Position numbers and translations under genes: made by a program | The notes under the pieces: generated by a model | Told to the model about the DNA's origin: nothing | Database searches by the model: none | The model's input: the letters and a program-made list of their open reading frames with translations, nothing else | From: Ureibacillus xyleni | Lineage (GTDB): Bacteria > Bacillota > Bacilli > Bacillales_A > Planococcaceae | DNA length: 64,000 bases | Direction of reading: 5' to 3' | Assembly: GCF_900217795.1 (NCBI RefSeq) | Contig: NZ_OBMQ01000018.1 | Coordinates: forward strand, 17,931-81,930 | Shown here: positions 36,050 through 43,734 of the stretch, in pieces | How the letters are laid out: each line of letters begins with the position of its first letter | Position numbering within the stretch: position 1 is the first letter of the stretch

Positions 36050-37108
36050 CTATTTCATTTCGCTTAGTAGTTTAATTGCTAAATCGTAGTTTTCTTGACC
36101 GATTGCATCCATGTTTTCTTCGGCAACTTTATTTGTTGCTTCTTTAAAGATTTCGCGTTGTTCTTCAGATAATTCCACAACTTCAACACCTGCATCTTTG
36201 AACCCTTGGATTGCTTTTGACTCAGCGTCAGTTACTAATTTTTTCGCTTCTTCCACGTAAGAAGCAATGGATTCATCTAAAGCTGTTTTTGTTGCTTCGT
36301 CTAATCCGTCATAAAGCTTTTTGTCTACAAGAATTCCGTGTAATAATAAAACGTGGTTTGTTGCTGTGAAATATTTATTTACTTCATAGAAACGGTCGCC
36401 ATAAATTAAAGGAGTTGTTGTGGATACACCATCGATTGTTCCTTGTTGTAACCCTGTAAATACTTCACTATAAGCCATTGGAGTTGGATTTGCTTGCATT
36501 GCTTTTAATGCACTTAAATGTAGGTCTGCTGAAGAACTACGAATTTTTAAACCTGATAAGTCGCTTGGCTCTTCAACTGCTTTTTTACCGTTTAAAAGGC
36601 TGTAGTATCCTAAGTCAATAAAGCCTAAAAGATAAAGGTTTGATTTTTCTGATACTTCTTTCTTCAGTAAATCACCATACTCGCCATTTAAGAATTCATA
36701 ATATTGATCACGGCTATCGAATAAGAAAGGTACATCGAATAGGTTAAATGCTTTAATATCAAGAGAATTGGCAATACCATATGCAGATGATGTAGAAAGT
36801 TGGATTGTACCGTTTTTCAGTAAATCTACTACTGATTCATCTGAAGTTGCTAGCGTACCACCGTTATAGATTTCGACTGCTACATTATCTGTTTTTTCTT
36901 CAATTGTTTTCTTGAAGTGTTCATAGCCTAAGTTTAAGAAGTTGTTGGCATCTACTTGATTGGCCATTTTAATTGTTAGTTTGTCGCCACTTGAACCCGA
37001 ACCTCCAGTGGCATCCGCTTCACCTGAGTTGTCAGATGAACATGCAGCTAGGAAGATTAATGATAAAGCCATTAATGAGAACACGATTTTCTTTAGGTTT
37101 TTCTTCAT
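36050..37108 (-). CDS. TRAP transporter solute-binding lipoprotein (DctP type)
   Basis: 352 residues. Lipoprotein signal with LAAC, Cys at residue 23. DctP fold with the family signature around KIRSSSADLHLSALKAMQANPTPM (about 190-213, arginine that binds the carboxylate) and FTGLQQGTIDGVST. Captures an organic acid, outside the membrane, for DctQM. The ligand is not deducible; neighbours (SDRs, tautomerase, VOC) suggest a catabolised hydroxy- or oxo-acid. Confidence 0.93.
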   Translation of the reverse strand: MKKNLKKIVFSLMALSLIFLAACSSDNSGEADATGGSGSSGDKLTIKMANQVDANNFLNLGYEHFKKTIEEKTDNVAVEIYNGGTLATSDESVVDLLKNGTIQLSTSSAYGIANSLDIKAFNLFDVPFLFDSRDQYYEFLNGEYGDLLKKEVSEKSNLYLLGFIDLGYYSLLNGKKAVEEPSDLSGLKIRSSSADLHLSALKAMQANPTPMAYSEVFTGLQQGTIDGVSTTTPLIYGDRFYEVNKYFTATNHVLLLHGILVDKKLYDGLDEATKTALDESIASYVEEAKKLVTDAESKAIQGFKDAGVEVVELSEEQREIFKEATNKVAEENMDAIGQENYDLAIKLLSEMK

Positions 37109-37126
37109 ATAAGTTTCCTCCGTTTT

Positions 37127-37885
37127 TTAGAAATTCATTTTTGATTGACCACCATCGACATTGATCGTAGCGCCTACAATCCATGAAGCTTGATCGGATG
37201 CTAAAAATACTGCTACATTGGCAATTTCTTCTGGTGTACCAAAGCGCTTTGCTGGTATTTGGGTATCTAAGAAAGTTTCAATTTCCATTTGTTTTTCTTG
37301 GCTTAACTTTTCCCAAATACTGCTTTCATGGATGATGCTTCCAGGGGCGATACTGTTGACACGTATCCCGTACTGGATGACTTCTGACGATAAGGCTTTG
37401 GTAAAACTAATTAAGGCAGCTTTTGAGTTGTTATACGTCACTTTTCCTCCACTTTCTCTTCCGTAAATAGAAGAAATGTTCAGTATGCTTCCAGACTTTT
37501 GCTTTTTCATACTTTTAATGACTTGTTTCGAAAGGTCGACAACTGAAAAATAATTTAACTCAAAGGCCTCATAAAATTTTTCCATTGGAGTTTCGAGTAT
37601 TTCGCCACCATTACTACCCCCAGCATTATTGACAAGAATGTCGATATGTCCATGATCTAACAAGTACTTATCAATTAAGCCTGAGCGTTCATAATGGTTC
37701 GTAATATCTGATTGGTAGATGGTGATATTCCCCAAAAGATCTTTTGCTTTGTTTAGGTATTCAATATCTCGACCAACAATCGAAACATTTGCTTTTTCCT
37801 CAACGAATCGTTTGGCAATTTCTAATCCAATCCCTTTTGATCCGCCTGTAATTAAAACATTCTTCTTTTCTAGATGTAAATCCAT
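37127..37885 (-). CDS. Short-chain dehydrogenase/reductase
   Basis: 252 residues: TGGSKGIGLEIAKR (about 13-26), NNAGG, active-site Ser in NISSIYGRESGG and YNNSK in place of the usual YxxxK spacing (YNNSK fits Y-x3-K), C-terminal INVDGGQSKM. NAD(P)-dependent oxidoreductase of an alcohol or ketone. Lies between the tautomerase and dctP in the sigma-54 P2 operon, so part of the pathway for the TRAP substrate. Different subgroup from the SDR at 38117. Confidence 0.88.
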   Translation of the reverse strand: MDLHLEKKNVLITGGSKGIGLEIAKRFVEEKANVSIVGRDIEYLNKAKDLLGNITIYQSDITNHYERSGLIDKYLLDHGHIDILVNNAGGSNGGEILETPMEKFYEAFELNYFSVVDLSKQVIKSMKKQKSGSILNISSIYGRESGGKVTYNNSKAALISFTKALSSEVIQYGIRVNSIAPGSIIHESSIWEKLSQEKQMEIETFLDTQIPAKRFGTPEEIANVAVFLASDQASWIVGATINVDGGQSKMNF

Positions 37886-37891
37886 TGTTGT

Positions 37892-38098
37892 CTATTCCCC
37901 CCCTTTAGCTTGGCGTTTATCCGTAACCAATTGACCACCAATACTAAAGAGCTCCTTATTCAATTCAATTAATTCAATGCGAACGTCATCTTTTGAAACA
38001 CCTAATACATTTGTAATTGCTGTGGTTACTTCTTCAACTAACATTCTTTTCATATCCAATGTTCTGCCTTCAACTAACTTCATTTTTACGTAGGGCAT
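37892..38098 (-). CDS. 4-oxalocrotonate tautomerase-family protein
   Basis: 68 residues from ATG 38098, chosen because it puts the catalytic Pro directly after Met (MPYVKMKLVEGR) and has AGGAGG 9 nt upstream; the upstream TTG at 38107 would bury the proline. Tautomerase superfamily: Pro1 acts as general base in keto-enol tautomerisation or related chemistry, usually as hexamers. Operon position suggests work on an enol intermediate between the SDR steps. Confidence 0.85.
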   Translation of the reverse strand: MPYVKMKLVEGRTLDMKRMLVEEVTTAITNVLGVSKDDVRIELIELNKELFSIGGQLVTDKRQAKGGE

Positions 38099-38116
38099 AT
38101 TGTTCAACCTCCTAAT

Positions 38117-38875
38117 TTATCTTCCTAAAAATCCTCCATCTACTGGAAGGAGAATGCCATTTACATAGTTTGATAGATCTGAAGATAAAAATAGTAGAGC
38201 ACCTGCTAATTCTTCTGGGTCACCAAATCGTCCGGCCGGGATTCTATCTAGTAGGGAGCGACTTCTTTCAGGATCATCAAAAATAAATTGATTTAAAGCA
38301 GTTGTATAATATCCTGGTGCGATCGCGTTCACATTGACCCCATCTTTTGCCCATTCATTCGATAAAGATTTTGTAAGTTGACTAACTGCACCTTTACTTG
38401 CAGAATACGCTGACGCATTATAGCCACCTTGTACCGAAAGAACAGAAGCAATGTTTACAATCTTCCCTCTGCCTTTTTTCTTCATTTCCGCATAGGAGAG
38501 ACGGCTTAATTCAAAAATGGCAGTCACATTGACATCAATGATTTTTTGAAAATCGGCAATAGGAAGTTCCGTTGCAGGCATCGGTTTATGTATTCCTGCA
38601 TTGTTGACAAGAATATCCACCTCTCCATTTAGGTTTTCTAATGCTTGATGGAAGATTTCAGGGATATTCTTTAGTTGGGATAAATCTGCTTGAACGGCAG
38701 AGGCAATGTATCCCATATTTTCTAAGTCTTTTACTGTCGTGTGAACTTGGTCAGAATAATCAATGATGCAAACTTCCACACCGTTCTTACATAAACCACG
38801 TACTAAAGCTAAACCTAACCCTTGTGCACCACCAGTTAAGATGGCTTTTTTACCTTGAAGACTTTGCACAAACAT
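38117..38875 (-). CDS. Short-chain dehydrogenase/reductase (KduD/GolD-like)
   Basis: 252 residues: TGGAQGLGLALVRG (about 14-27), NNAGIHKP, NIASVLSVQGG, catalytic YSASK (about 153-157) and PVDGGFLGR. Looks like a paralogue of the SDR at 26396 in the other sigma-54 operon, linking the two operons functionally. Second gene of the P2 operon. Confidence 0.88.
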   Translation of the reverse strand: MFVQSLQGKKAILTGGAQGLGLALVRGLCKNGVEVCIIDYSDQVHTTVKDLENMGYIASAVQADLSQLKNIPEIFHQALENLNGEVDILVNNAGIHKPMPATELPIADFQKIIDVNVTAIFELSRLSYAEMKKKGRGKIVNIASVLSVQGGYNASAYSASKGAVSQLTKSLSNEWAKDGVNVNAIAPGYYTTALNQFIFDDPERSRSLLDRIPAGRFGDPEELAGALLFLSSDLSNYVNGILLPVDGGFLGR

Positions 38876-38896
38876 TCCTCCTTGAATTCGCTTTCA

Positions 38897-39358
38897 TTAA
38901 AGCGTGGATTTTTGCATGAGCTCAATAATGTAATAGTCTGGATCATACATATAAATTGCTTTTGAGCCTTTATTTGCACCTGCTGTAATGTCGACTATTT
39001 GAGGAGAACGGAATTGAACGCCTTGTTCCTTCAGATGTTCGTATAGATATTCGATTCCTTCGACTTGTATACAAATATGGCCAGAACCATAATCGCAAGG
39101 TCGTACATTTCCAGGAAGTCGTTCAACTCCAACATACTCCAACAATTCAATTTGGCTTCCACCTGGTATTTGAAGGAAAGCAATTTTTACTTCTTCTAAA
39201 TCGTTGAAATTGACGATTCTCGAAATATACTCTTGCTTGGAAACTTGTTTTGATAACAATTCGAATCCTAATTTGTTGACATAAAAGTCTAAAGATATCT
39301 CTAAATCTTTTACTGTGATGCCACTATGAATAAATCCAACGACTTTCCCTTGGCTCAT
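38897..39358 (-). CDS. VOC-superfamily protein
   Basis: 153 residues from ATG 39358, with AAGGAGGAAGG upstream; a longer frame to 39418 is not needed. Paired VOC modules: GFIHSGITVKDLEISLDFYVNKLGFELL at the start (His ligand), QIELLEYV (Glu, about 80), GHICIQVEG (His, about 99) and YIIELMQ (Glu, about 145): a complete His-Glu-His-Glu metal set. Resembles methylmalonyl-CoA epimerase/glyoxalase and some dioxygenases. First gene after the P2 sigma-54 promoter. Confidence 0.82.
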   Translation of the reverse strand: MSQGKVVGFIHSGITVKDLEISLDFYVNKLGFELLSKQVSKQEYISRIVNFNDLEEVKIAFLQIPGGSQIELLEYVGVERLPGNVRPCDYGSGHICIQVEGIEYLYEHLKEQGVQFRSPQIVDITAGANKGSKAIYMYDPDYYIIELMQKSTL

Positions 39359-39524
39359 TCTTCCTTCCTCCTTTGTGTGAGATTTTGTACAAGCAGATAT
39401 CTTTTTTATTAACGGCATTTTGTCTTAGCAGCAAATTTCTGTAGATTCATAGTTGAAAAGTTGTACCTTGATCATTGAAGAAATTTAGACAAAATATTCA
39501 GTTTCCGTTAGTCATTTTTATAAG

Positions 39525-39542
39525 AGCAAAAAATATGCCAAC
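39525..39542 (-). promoter_or_regulatory. Sigma-54 promoter of the TRAP/SDR operon (P2)
   Basis: Minus strand TTGGCATATTTTTTGCTC, with GG (39539-39538) and GC (39527-39526) 12 positions apart. About 170 nt upstream of the VOC start. Confidence 0.87.
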
Positions 39543-39590
39543 TTTTTAACGCTAAATTCTCCATATTTCCTATGAAAAATGTGAAAAATG

Positions 39591-39604
39591 ACATCATATG
39601 ATGT
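39591..39604. promoter_or_regulatory. Candidate enhancer (UAS) upstream of P2
   Basis: ACATCATATGATGT, a perfect 14-bp palindrome about 50-65 nt upstream of the -24 box. It shares the ACATCAT/ATGATGT half-site with the P1 enhancer; a further TCATCAT follows at 39611-39617. Confidence 0.7.
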
Positions 39605-39659
39605 TATTTTTCATCATATTTTTGCAAATATTGAAAATTTAAAGAAAATCGCTAGGGTG

Positions 39660-39750
39660 GGGGTATTACAAAAAATGTAATATGGAGATGTAATAATAGG
39701 GGTATTACAAAAAATGTAATATAAAGATGTAATAGTAGGGTATTATAGAA
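39660..39750. repeat. Array 5: 13-mers with mixed orientation in 39-bp units
   Basis: GGGGTATTACAAA, AAATGTAATATGG, AGATGTAATAATA, then GGGGTATTACAAA, AAATGTAATATAA, AGATGTAATAGTA, then GGGTATTATAGAA. The 13-bp and 39-bp periods are kept although two of every three units are inverted (ATGTAATA is the complement of TATTACAT). Lies upstream of P2. Confidence 0.85.
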
Positions 39751-39798
39751 AATGGAAAATCCAGTTGAAAGGGCATTTGCAAAGGGTCTCATCAATAA

Positions 39799-39835
39799 AA
39801 GAAGGCGCATTTCCTAATGAAACGCGCCTCTTAAC
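39799..39835 (-). terminator. Terminator of the DUF523 gene
   Basis: Minus strand GAGGCGCGTTTCATTAGGAA then ATGCGCCTTCTTTTATT: AGGCGC pairs with GCGCCT around GTTTC/AAAT, followed by a T-rich tail, directly after the stop. Confidence 0.72.
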
Positions 39836-39843
39836 TGAAGAAA

Positions 39844-40305
39844 TTATCTATATAAATGATCCGCAAACTGTTTTTCTGAAAGTACTTGTATCCCATTTCT
39901 TTTTAATAAAGCAGCTGTAACGCCATTCCCAGCAATTTTCTTATCTTTAAATTCGCCATTAAAAATCATTGAACTTCCGCAAGACGGGCTATACTCCTTC
40001 AGTACAACGATTGTTGCGTGAACATCAATCGCTTTGTTTAGCGCCATATAAGCTCCCTTGATGTATAATTCTGTAACGTCTCTACCTGATTTTTCGATTA
40101 CTTTCGCTTTTCCATCTAATACGTCTTCACCGTTACCACCTATGATTTCTGCAGGTTCTCTAGGAGTCGAAAAGCCACCAAGGATTTCGGGGCATACGGG
40201 TATTGCCTTTTTCTCTTCTATTAGTTTCATAATTTGATGATTTAAACAATGTGTGCCGTTATATCTTACCTCGAATCCTGCTAAACAAGAACTTACTAAT
40301 ATCAT
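39844..40305 (-). CDS. DUF523 (YbbK-like) protein
   Basis: 153 residues from ATG 40305 (GGAGGGG upstream). Conserved features: VSSCLAGFEVRYNG at the start, CPEILGGFSTPREPAEI (about 38-54), and EYSPSCGS (about 104-111). Conserved cysteines suggest metal or thiol chemistry, but the family is uncharacterised. Upstream of it lies fosB on the same strand, 63 nt away. Confidence 0.82.
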   Translation of the reverse strand: MILVSSCLAGFEVRYNGTHCLNHQIMKLIEEKKAIPVCPEILGGFSTPREPAEIIGGNGEDVLDGKAKVIEKSGRDVTELYIKGAYMALNKAIDVHATIVVLKEYSPSCGSSMIFNGEFKDKKIAGNGVTAALLKRNGIQVLSEKQFADHLYR

Positions 40306-40368
40306 TAACACCCCTCCAAAATAACATTTGCACATTACGGCAATGGAATGGTTGAAGAAACAATATCT

Positions 40369-40791
40369 CTAGTCAAAAAACTCCATATGTGGTTTCTCTT
40401 GTTTATAATAATCCAATCGATCTTGTAACGTCCCTGTATGGAATTCAAATTTATGACCATCTGGATCTGTAAAATAAATGGATTTTTTATCTCTTTCGTC
40501 TCTTTTACGACTTGATAAGATGTTTACATTTAACTTTTTCAACTTTTTGTACATTTCATCAAACTGTTCTTCTTCAATTGAAAATGCTATATGGGTATAG
40601 GATTGATGGATCTCATTACGGGGTATATCTTTCTCTACATTAAGTGCGAGCCATAGCCCATTCAAATCAAAATAGGCTGTATTTCTCCCTTTCACTAGCA
40701 ACTTAGCATCCAATACATTTTCATAAAACTGAATCGAGATTTCTAAATTAGACACTGAAAATAATAAATGATTAATCCCTTTTATCGACAT
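40369..40791 (-). CDS. fosB: Metallothiol transferase FosB (fosfomycin resistance)
   Basis: 140 residues, very close to B. subtilis Fos[15 protein letters not shown] at the start (His7), YTHIAFSIE (His about 66), and [20 protein letters not shown] (Glu about 115) give the metal ligands, plus the family [15 protein letters not shown] loop. Opens the fosfomycin epoxide with bacillithiol in Gram-positive bacteria. Chromosomally encoded in many bacilli, so not by itself a sign of acquired resistance. Confidence 0.94.
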   Translation of the reverse strand: MSIKGINHLLFSVSNLEISIQFYENVLDAKLLVKGRNTAYFDLNGLWLALNVEKDIPRNEIHQSYTHIAFSIEEEQFDEMYKKLKKLNVNILSSRKRDERDKKSIYFTDPDGHKFEFHTGTLQDRLDYYKQEKPHMEFFD

Positions 40792-40905
40792 TCTCTACCA
40801 CCTCAGCTAGTATTGACGAAATGCACATGAGGACGGTTCTGTTTTTGTGGGGCCATTAAAGTTAAATCTCTTCTTAATCAAAAAGTAGAATAAATACTAA
40901 AATTA

Positions 40906-41526
40906 TTAGTAGGCGATCCCAACACGTGATTTTATATACTGGGTGCTTGTAACCTGCTTATATGTAAACGCTGCTGTATCCGGTACGTTTATCTTAACGC
41001 CATCCACTGGCAAAAAATCACGTTCTACACGATATGTACATAAACGTTCTCCATCCGGTAAATACGTCGGACAGACAATCGTCCATTCAAGTGTGGATTG
41101 TTTGAGCATCTCGTAAACTTTATGATGTTCCTCTGCAGCACGGGTAATTTTTTGCTTCGATTCACTTGTTTGATATCGCAATAAGTTTGGATTGGTTCTG
41201 CTTTGTAGGATCCCTGCAGTTCCGATAGTTATTATTCGTTTTATCCCTTCGTTTTCCGTCGCTTTGATAAGGTGTGGCATACTTTCAGATAAAGTGGTTG
41301 TCCCATCCGTATTTAACGCACTTATTACGACATCCATCCCCTGCATTGTGTAGTTGATATCGTCTTTATTTAAAACATTGCCTTGTATTATCGTTAAATT
41401 ATTATCTTTTATTTGTATCTTCTCTGGTGTGCGAACGAGTACCGTAACATGGTGTCTGTCTTGAAGGGCGTGAGTGACGATTTGGCTTCCAACTCGTCCA
41501 GTTCCACCTAAAATGAATATCCTCAT
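40906..41526 (-). CDS. NAD(P)-binding NmrA/SDR-a-like protein
   Basis: 206 residues from ATG 41526 (GGAGG upstream). Rossmann motif FILGGTGRVGSQIV (about 3-16), atypical SDR family of YwnB/YhfK-type NAD(P)H-binding proteins that often serve as oxidoreductases or redox sensors: TIGTAG (about 99) and WTIVCPTYLPDG (about 142) fit. Lacks a clear YxxxK pair, so catalysis is uncertain. Monocistronic. Confidence 0.8.
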   Translation of the reverse strand: MRIFILGGTGRVGSQIVTHALQDRHHVTVLVRTPEKIQIKDNNLTIIQGNVLNKDDINYTMQGMDVVISALNTDGTTTLSESMPHLIKATENEGIKRIITIGTAGILQSRTNPNLLRYQTSESKQKITRAAEEHHKVYEMLKQSTLEWTIVCPTYLPDGERLCTYRVERDFLPVDGVKINVPDTAAFTYKQVTSTQYIKSRVGIAY

Positions 41527-41615
41527 CAGAACGAACCTCCTTTTTCCATACAATAATACACTATATAAATGAGATCGTCTTTTGACTAAAGAAGGTTTAC
41601 TTAAAGGGGAATAGT

Positions 41616-41654
41616 GAGGTATTACAAAAAATGTAATAATAAAGCGTGGTATTT
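41616..41654. repeat. Mini-array 6: three 13-mers
   Basis: GAGGTATTACAAA, AAATGTAATAATA, AAGCGTGGTATTT: one 39-bp unit of the array-5 type, about 90 nt upstream of the NmrA-like start. Confidence 0.65.
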
Positions 41655-41683
41655 CATAATTGGTAAATATAGTATGGTCAAAA

Positions 41684-41724
41684 TGAAAAAAGAGCGCCAC
41701 TTACTCAAGAATAGCGCACGAGTA
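41684..41724 (-). terminator. Terminator of the TetR-isochorismatase operon
   Basis: Minus strand GTGCGCTATTCTTGAGTAAG then TGGCGCTCTTTTTTC: an imperfect GCGCTA/TGGCGC stem followed by T6, just beyond the isochorismatase stop. Confidence 0.65.
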
Positions 41725-41748
41725 AATTGTACTCATTAATGACGGGTC

Positions 41749-42276
41749 TTAATAAATGTGCTCAGATAAAGGAATTACTCGTATTTTAGCATCTGGCGTA
41801 GACAATTTACTTAAATTCACATTATGATGTTTAATAATTTGTTCAGCTCGTAGCACATCATCTACTGTCGTATGGCCGTCCTCAATTAAAGTCACCTGGT
41901 AACCTAAAGACAATGCAGAGCGACAAGTCGTATCGATGCAGTACTCAGTTCGAACGCCAACGATGGATAGATCCGTAATGCACTGTTTTTGTAATTCTTC
42001 GTGGAGTTTCGTCTGATAAAAGGAATCTGCAGCTTGTTTTTGTATGATAACGTCCTGCTCGCGTGGTGCAATACCAGGTGCAAATTGCCAAAACGGTGTA
42101 CCTTTTTTCAACATGTCAAGATCCTCAAATTGAATATAAAAAATATGAACACCATCAGCTTCAGCTTTTGCGATCATTTTTTGCACAACCTTAAACACTT
42201 CCTCTTGTTTATACGTGTTCCATATTGGTCCCAACTGCATATCAATCACAAGTAAAGCGGACTTTTTCTCGATCAT
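41749..42276 (-). CDS. Isochorismatase-family cysteine hydrolase
   Basis: 175 residues. Catalytic Asp in LLVIDMQLG (about 8-16), and nucleophile Cys in VGVRTEYCIDTTCRSALSLGY (about 119-139) with the cis-peptide GV before it. The fold covers nicotinamidase, N-carbamoyl hydrolases and related amidases. Encoded downstream of a TetR regulator and a zinc-ribbon mini-protein on one transcript. Substrate unknown. Confidence 0.87.
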   Translation of the reverse strand: MIEKKSALLVIDMQLGPIWNTYKQEEVFKVVQKMIAKAEADGVHIFYIQFEDLDMLKKGTPFWQFAPGIAPREQDVIIQKQAADSFYQTKLHEELQKQCITDLSIVGVRTEYCIDTTCRSALSLGYQVTLIEDGHTTVDDVLRAEQIIKHHNVNLSKLSTPDAKIRVIPLSEHIY

Positions 42277-42288
42277 AACCGTCCTCCT

Positions 42289-42462
42289 TTATTTTATAAA
42301 TTTCCTTATTGCTTCATAACGGATTTTATGCTGGCAATCCTCACAAGTAAAAAAGCGAAAGTTACTTTTTTTATAACGTAGGTAGTCACTTGTATCCTCG
42401 TAAAGTCGGAATGTATTTTTACAGCTGCCACAGGTTACATGATAAAAAATTCGGCTATCCAT
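42289..42462 (-). CDS. Small zinc-ribbon-like protein
   Basis: 57 residues from ATG 42462 (AAAGGTGAGG upstream); an in-frame start at 42471 is possible. Two CxxC knuckles (CGSCKNTF about 11-18, CEDCQHKI about 40-47) form a likely Zn ribbon. Between TetR and isochorismatase genes on the same strand. Function unknown. Confidence 0.7.
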   Translation of the reverse strand: MDSRIFYHVTCGSCKNTFRLYEDTSDYLRYKKSNFRFFTCEDCQHKIRYEAIRKFIK

Positions 42463-42467
42463 TAACC

Positions 42468-43097
42468 TCACCTTTCTTTATTTTGAATACCGGTAAATAT
42501 CAGATTAATAATCTGTTCCGTCGCCTGTTCAGATGCTTCTTTAGGTATTCTTCCATCAGCAAACAAATCAAGCGTACCGGTTAGGGCGCCCATATAAACG
42601 TTAACGATGACTTTCGGATCACTTTGTTTGATTTTACCTTCATACATTGCCTGTTTAAATACATCAACTAAAGGTTGTTTCGCATGTTTGTAATATTCAC
42701 TTCGGACTCCTGGTGTATCCTCTTCAAATACGAGCTCTAAATCCTGCTCCAACTTCACATAGAACTTTAGGAAAGTCGGCTGATTAAGAGCCATTTCTAG
42801 ATAAAATCGTGTGTTCATTTTCAGTTTTTCTAATGCTTCAATATCCTCTGCTAATCTTGATTGGATCGAATCAGCTGCCATTTCCATGAAAAATTTAAAA
42901 AACTCGCGAAAAAAAATCTTTTTATTTTTGAAATAGTAGTATATGAGTCCTCTTGCAATCCCGGCCTTTTCTGCAATTTCTCCCATTTCGGTTCCTTTAT
43001 AGCCTTTTTCAACGTAAACACCTACAGCAGCATATAAAATTTGATGTATTCTTTCATTGCGAATTTGTTCATTTTGTTCTGAATTTCGAGGTGACAA
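42468..43097 (-). CDS. TetR-family transcriptional regulator
   Basis: 209 residues if started at TTG 43097, which follows AAAGGAG at a usable distance and begins MSPRNSEQNEQ; the frame is open to 43139. HTH at about 37-56 (MGEIAEKAGIARGLIYYYFK), then a helical ligand-binding domain. Heads the operon with the Zn-ribbon and isochorismatase genes. A dyad at 43120-43139 is a likely operator. Confidence 0.87.
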   Translation of the reverse strand: MSPRNSEQNEQIRNERIHQILYAAVGVYVEKGYKGTEMGEIAEKAGIARGLIYYYFKNKKIFFREFFKFFMEMAADSIQSRLAEDIEALEKLKMNTRFYLEMALNQPTFLKFYVKLEQDLELVFEEDTPGVRSEYYKHAKQPLVDVFKQAMYEGKIKQSDPKVIVNVYMGALTGTLDLFADGRIPKEASEQATEQIINLIFTGIQNKER

Positions 43098-43119
43098 AAT
43101 TAATTCTCCTTTAAATTTT

Positions 43120-43139
43120 TTGACTAACACGAATGTCAA
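43120..43139. promoter_or_regulatory. Promoter/operator dyad of the tetR operon
   Basis: TTGAC (43120-43124) - N10 - GTCAA (43135-43139). Read on the minus strand it begins TTGACA, a good -35 box, so a TetR-type repressor bound here would block its own promoter. Confidence 0.55.
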
Positions 43140-43275
43140 TTTAAATTTATTCTATTTAATGGAAATTGTAAAGACCTATTTTCTATTTTTACTTTTACAC
43201 GCTGCAAGGTAAAGTTGGAATAATAATGGTAGTAATTGGGGTAAGTATTTGATTGGAATATATGTATCGTTTCAA

Positions 43276-43310
43276 TATAAAAAGCCGAGGCAAATCGCGT
43301 CGGCTTTTTA
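43276..43310. terminator. Terminator after the SASP gene
   Basis: AAAAAGCCGA ... TCGGCTTTTT with an additional GGC/GCG pair; strong in either direction and placed just after the SASP stop on the minus strand. Confidence 0.85.
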
Positions 43311-43328
43311 TATTTGTCACTATATTTT

Positions 43329-43538
43329 TTATTGTGAATTACGACCTCTTAATTGACTTTCGGCCATTGAAACAAGGCGTTTTGTAATTTCGCCACCAAC
43401 TGAACCGTTTGCGCGAGAGGATGCTTCTGCACCAAGTTGTACTCCAAATTCAGATGCAATTTCATACTTCATTTGATCCAAAGCAGTTTCGGCACCTTGT
43501 ACTAATAACTTGTTGTTGTTACTGCTGTTGCTTGCCAT
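43329..43538 (-). CDS. Alpha/beta-type small acid-soluble spore protein
   Basis: 69 residues. The GPR protease cleavage region YEIASEFGV (about 25-33) and DNA-binding segment [13 protein letters not shown] (about 48-60) are textbook SASP. Saturates spore DNA and protects it; degraded at germination. Shows that the host forms endospores. GGAGG ribosome site. A sigma-G promoter was not found with confidence; a hairpin CACTGATA/TATCAGTG (43570-43590) lies in the leader. Confidence 0.95.
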   Translation of the reverse strand: MASNSSNNNKLLVQGAETALDQMKYEIASEFGVQLGAEASSRANGSVGGEITKRLVSMAESQLRGRNSQ

Positions 43539-43569
43539 AATAAATTGCCTCCTTCTTCTTCTGAGTAAT

Positions 43570-43590
43570 CACTGATAATTGCTATCAGTG
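43570..43590. promoter_or_regulatory. Leader hairpin of the SASP gene
   Basis: CACTGATA - ATTGC - TATCAGTG, a perfect 8-bp stem about 30-50 nt upstream of the SASP start codon. It could stabilise the sporulation mRNA or be a promoter-proximal operator. Confidence 0.45.
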
Positions 43591-43653
43591 TATTTATATT
43601 ATTCTTTAATCATGGATTTTTAAACGAGGGAAGTTTTGGTGAAATTACTAATA

Positions 43654-43694
43654 AAAAAGGAGACAGACCATTTCAATAGAATCTGTCTCGTTCT
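43654..43694 (-). terminator. Terminator after the aconitase-X remnant
   Basis: GAGACAGATTCTATTGAAAT then GGTCTGTCTCCTTTTTT on the minus strand: 8-bp stem GAGACAGA/TCTGTCTC and a T run. Confidence 0.75.
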
Positions 43695-43734
43695 TATATA
43701 GTATCAATGGGGGGTTATACTATTTATAAGGACC

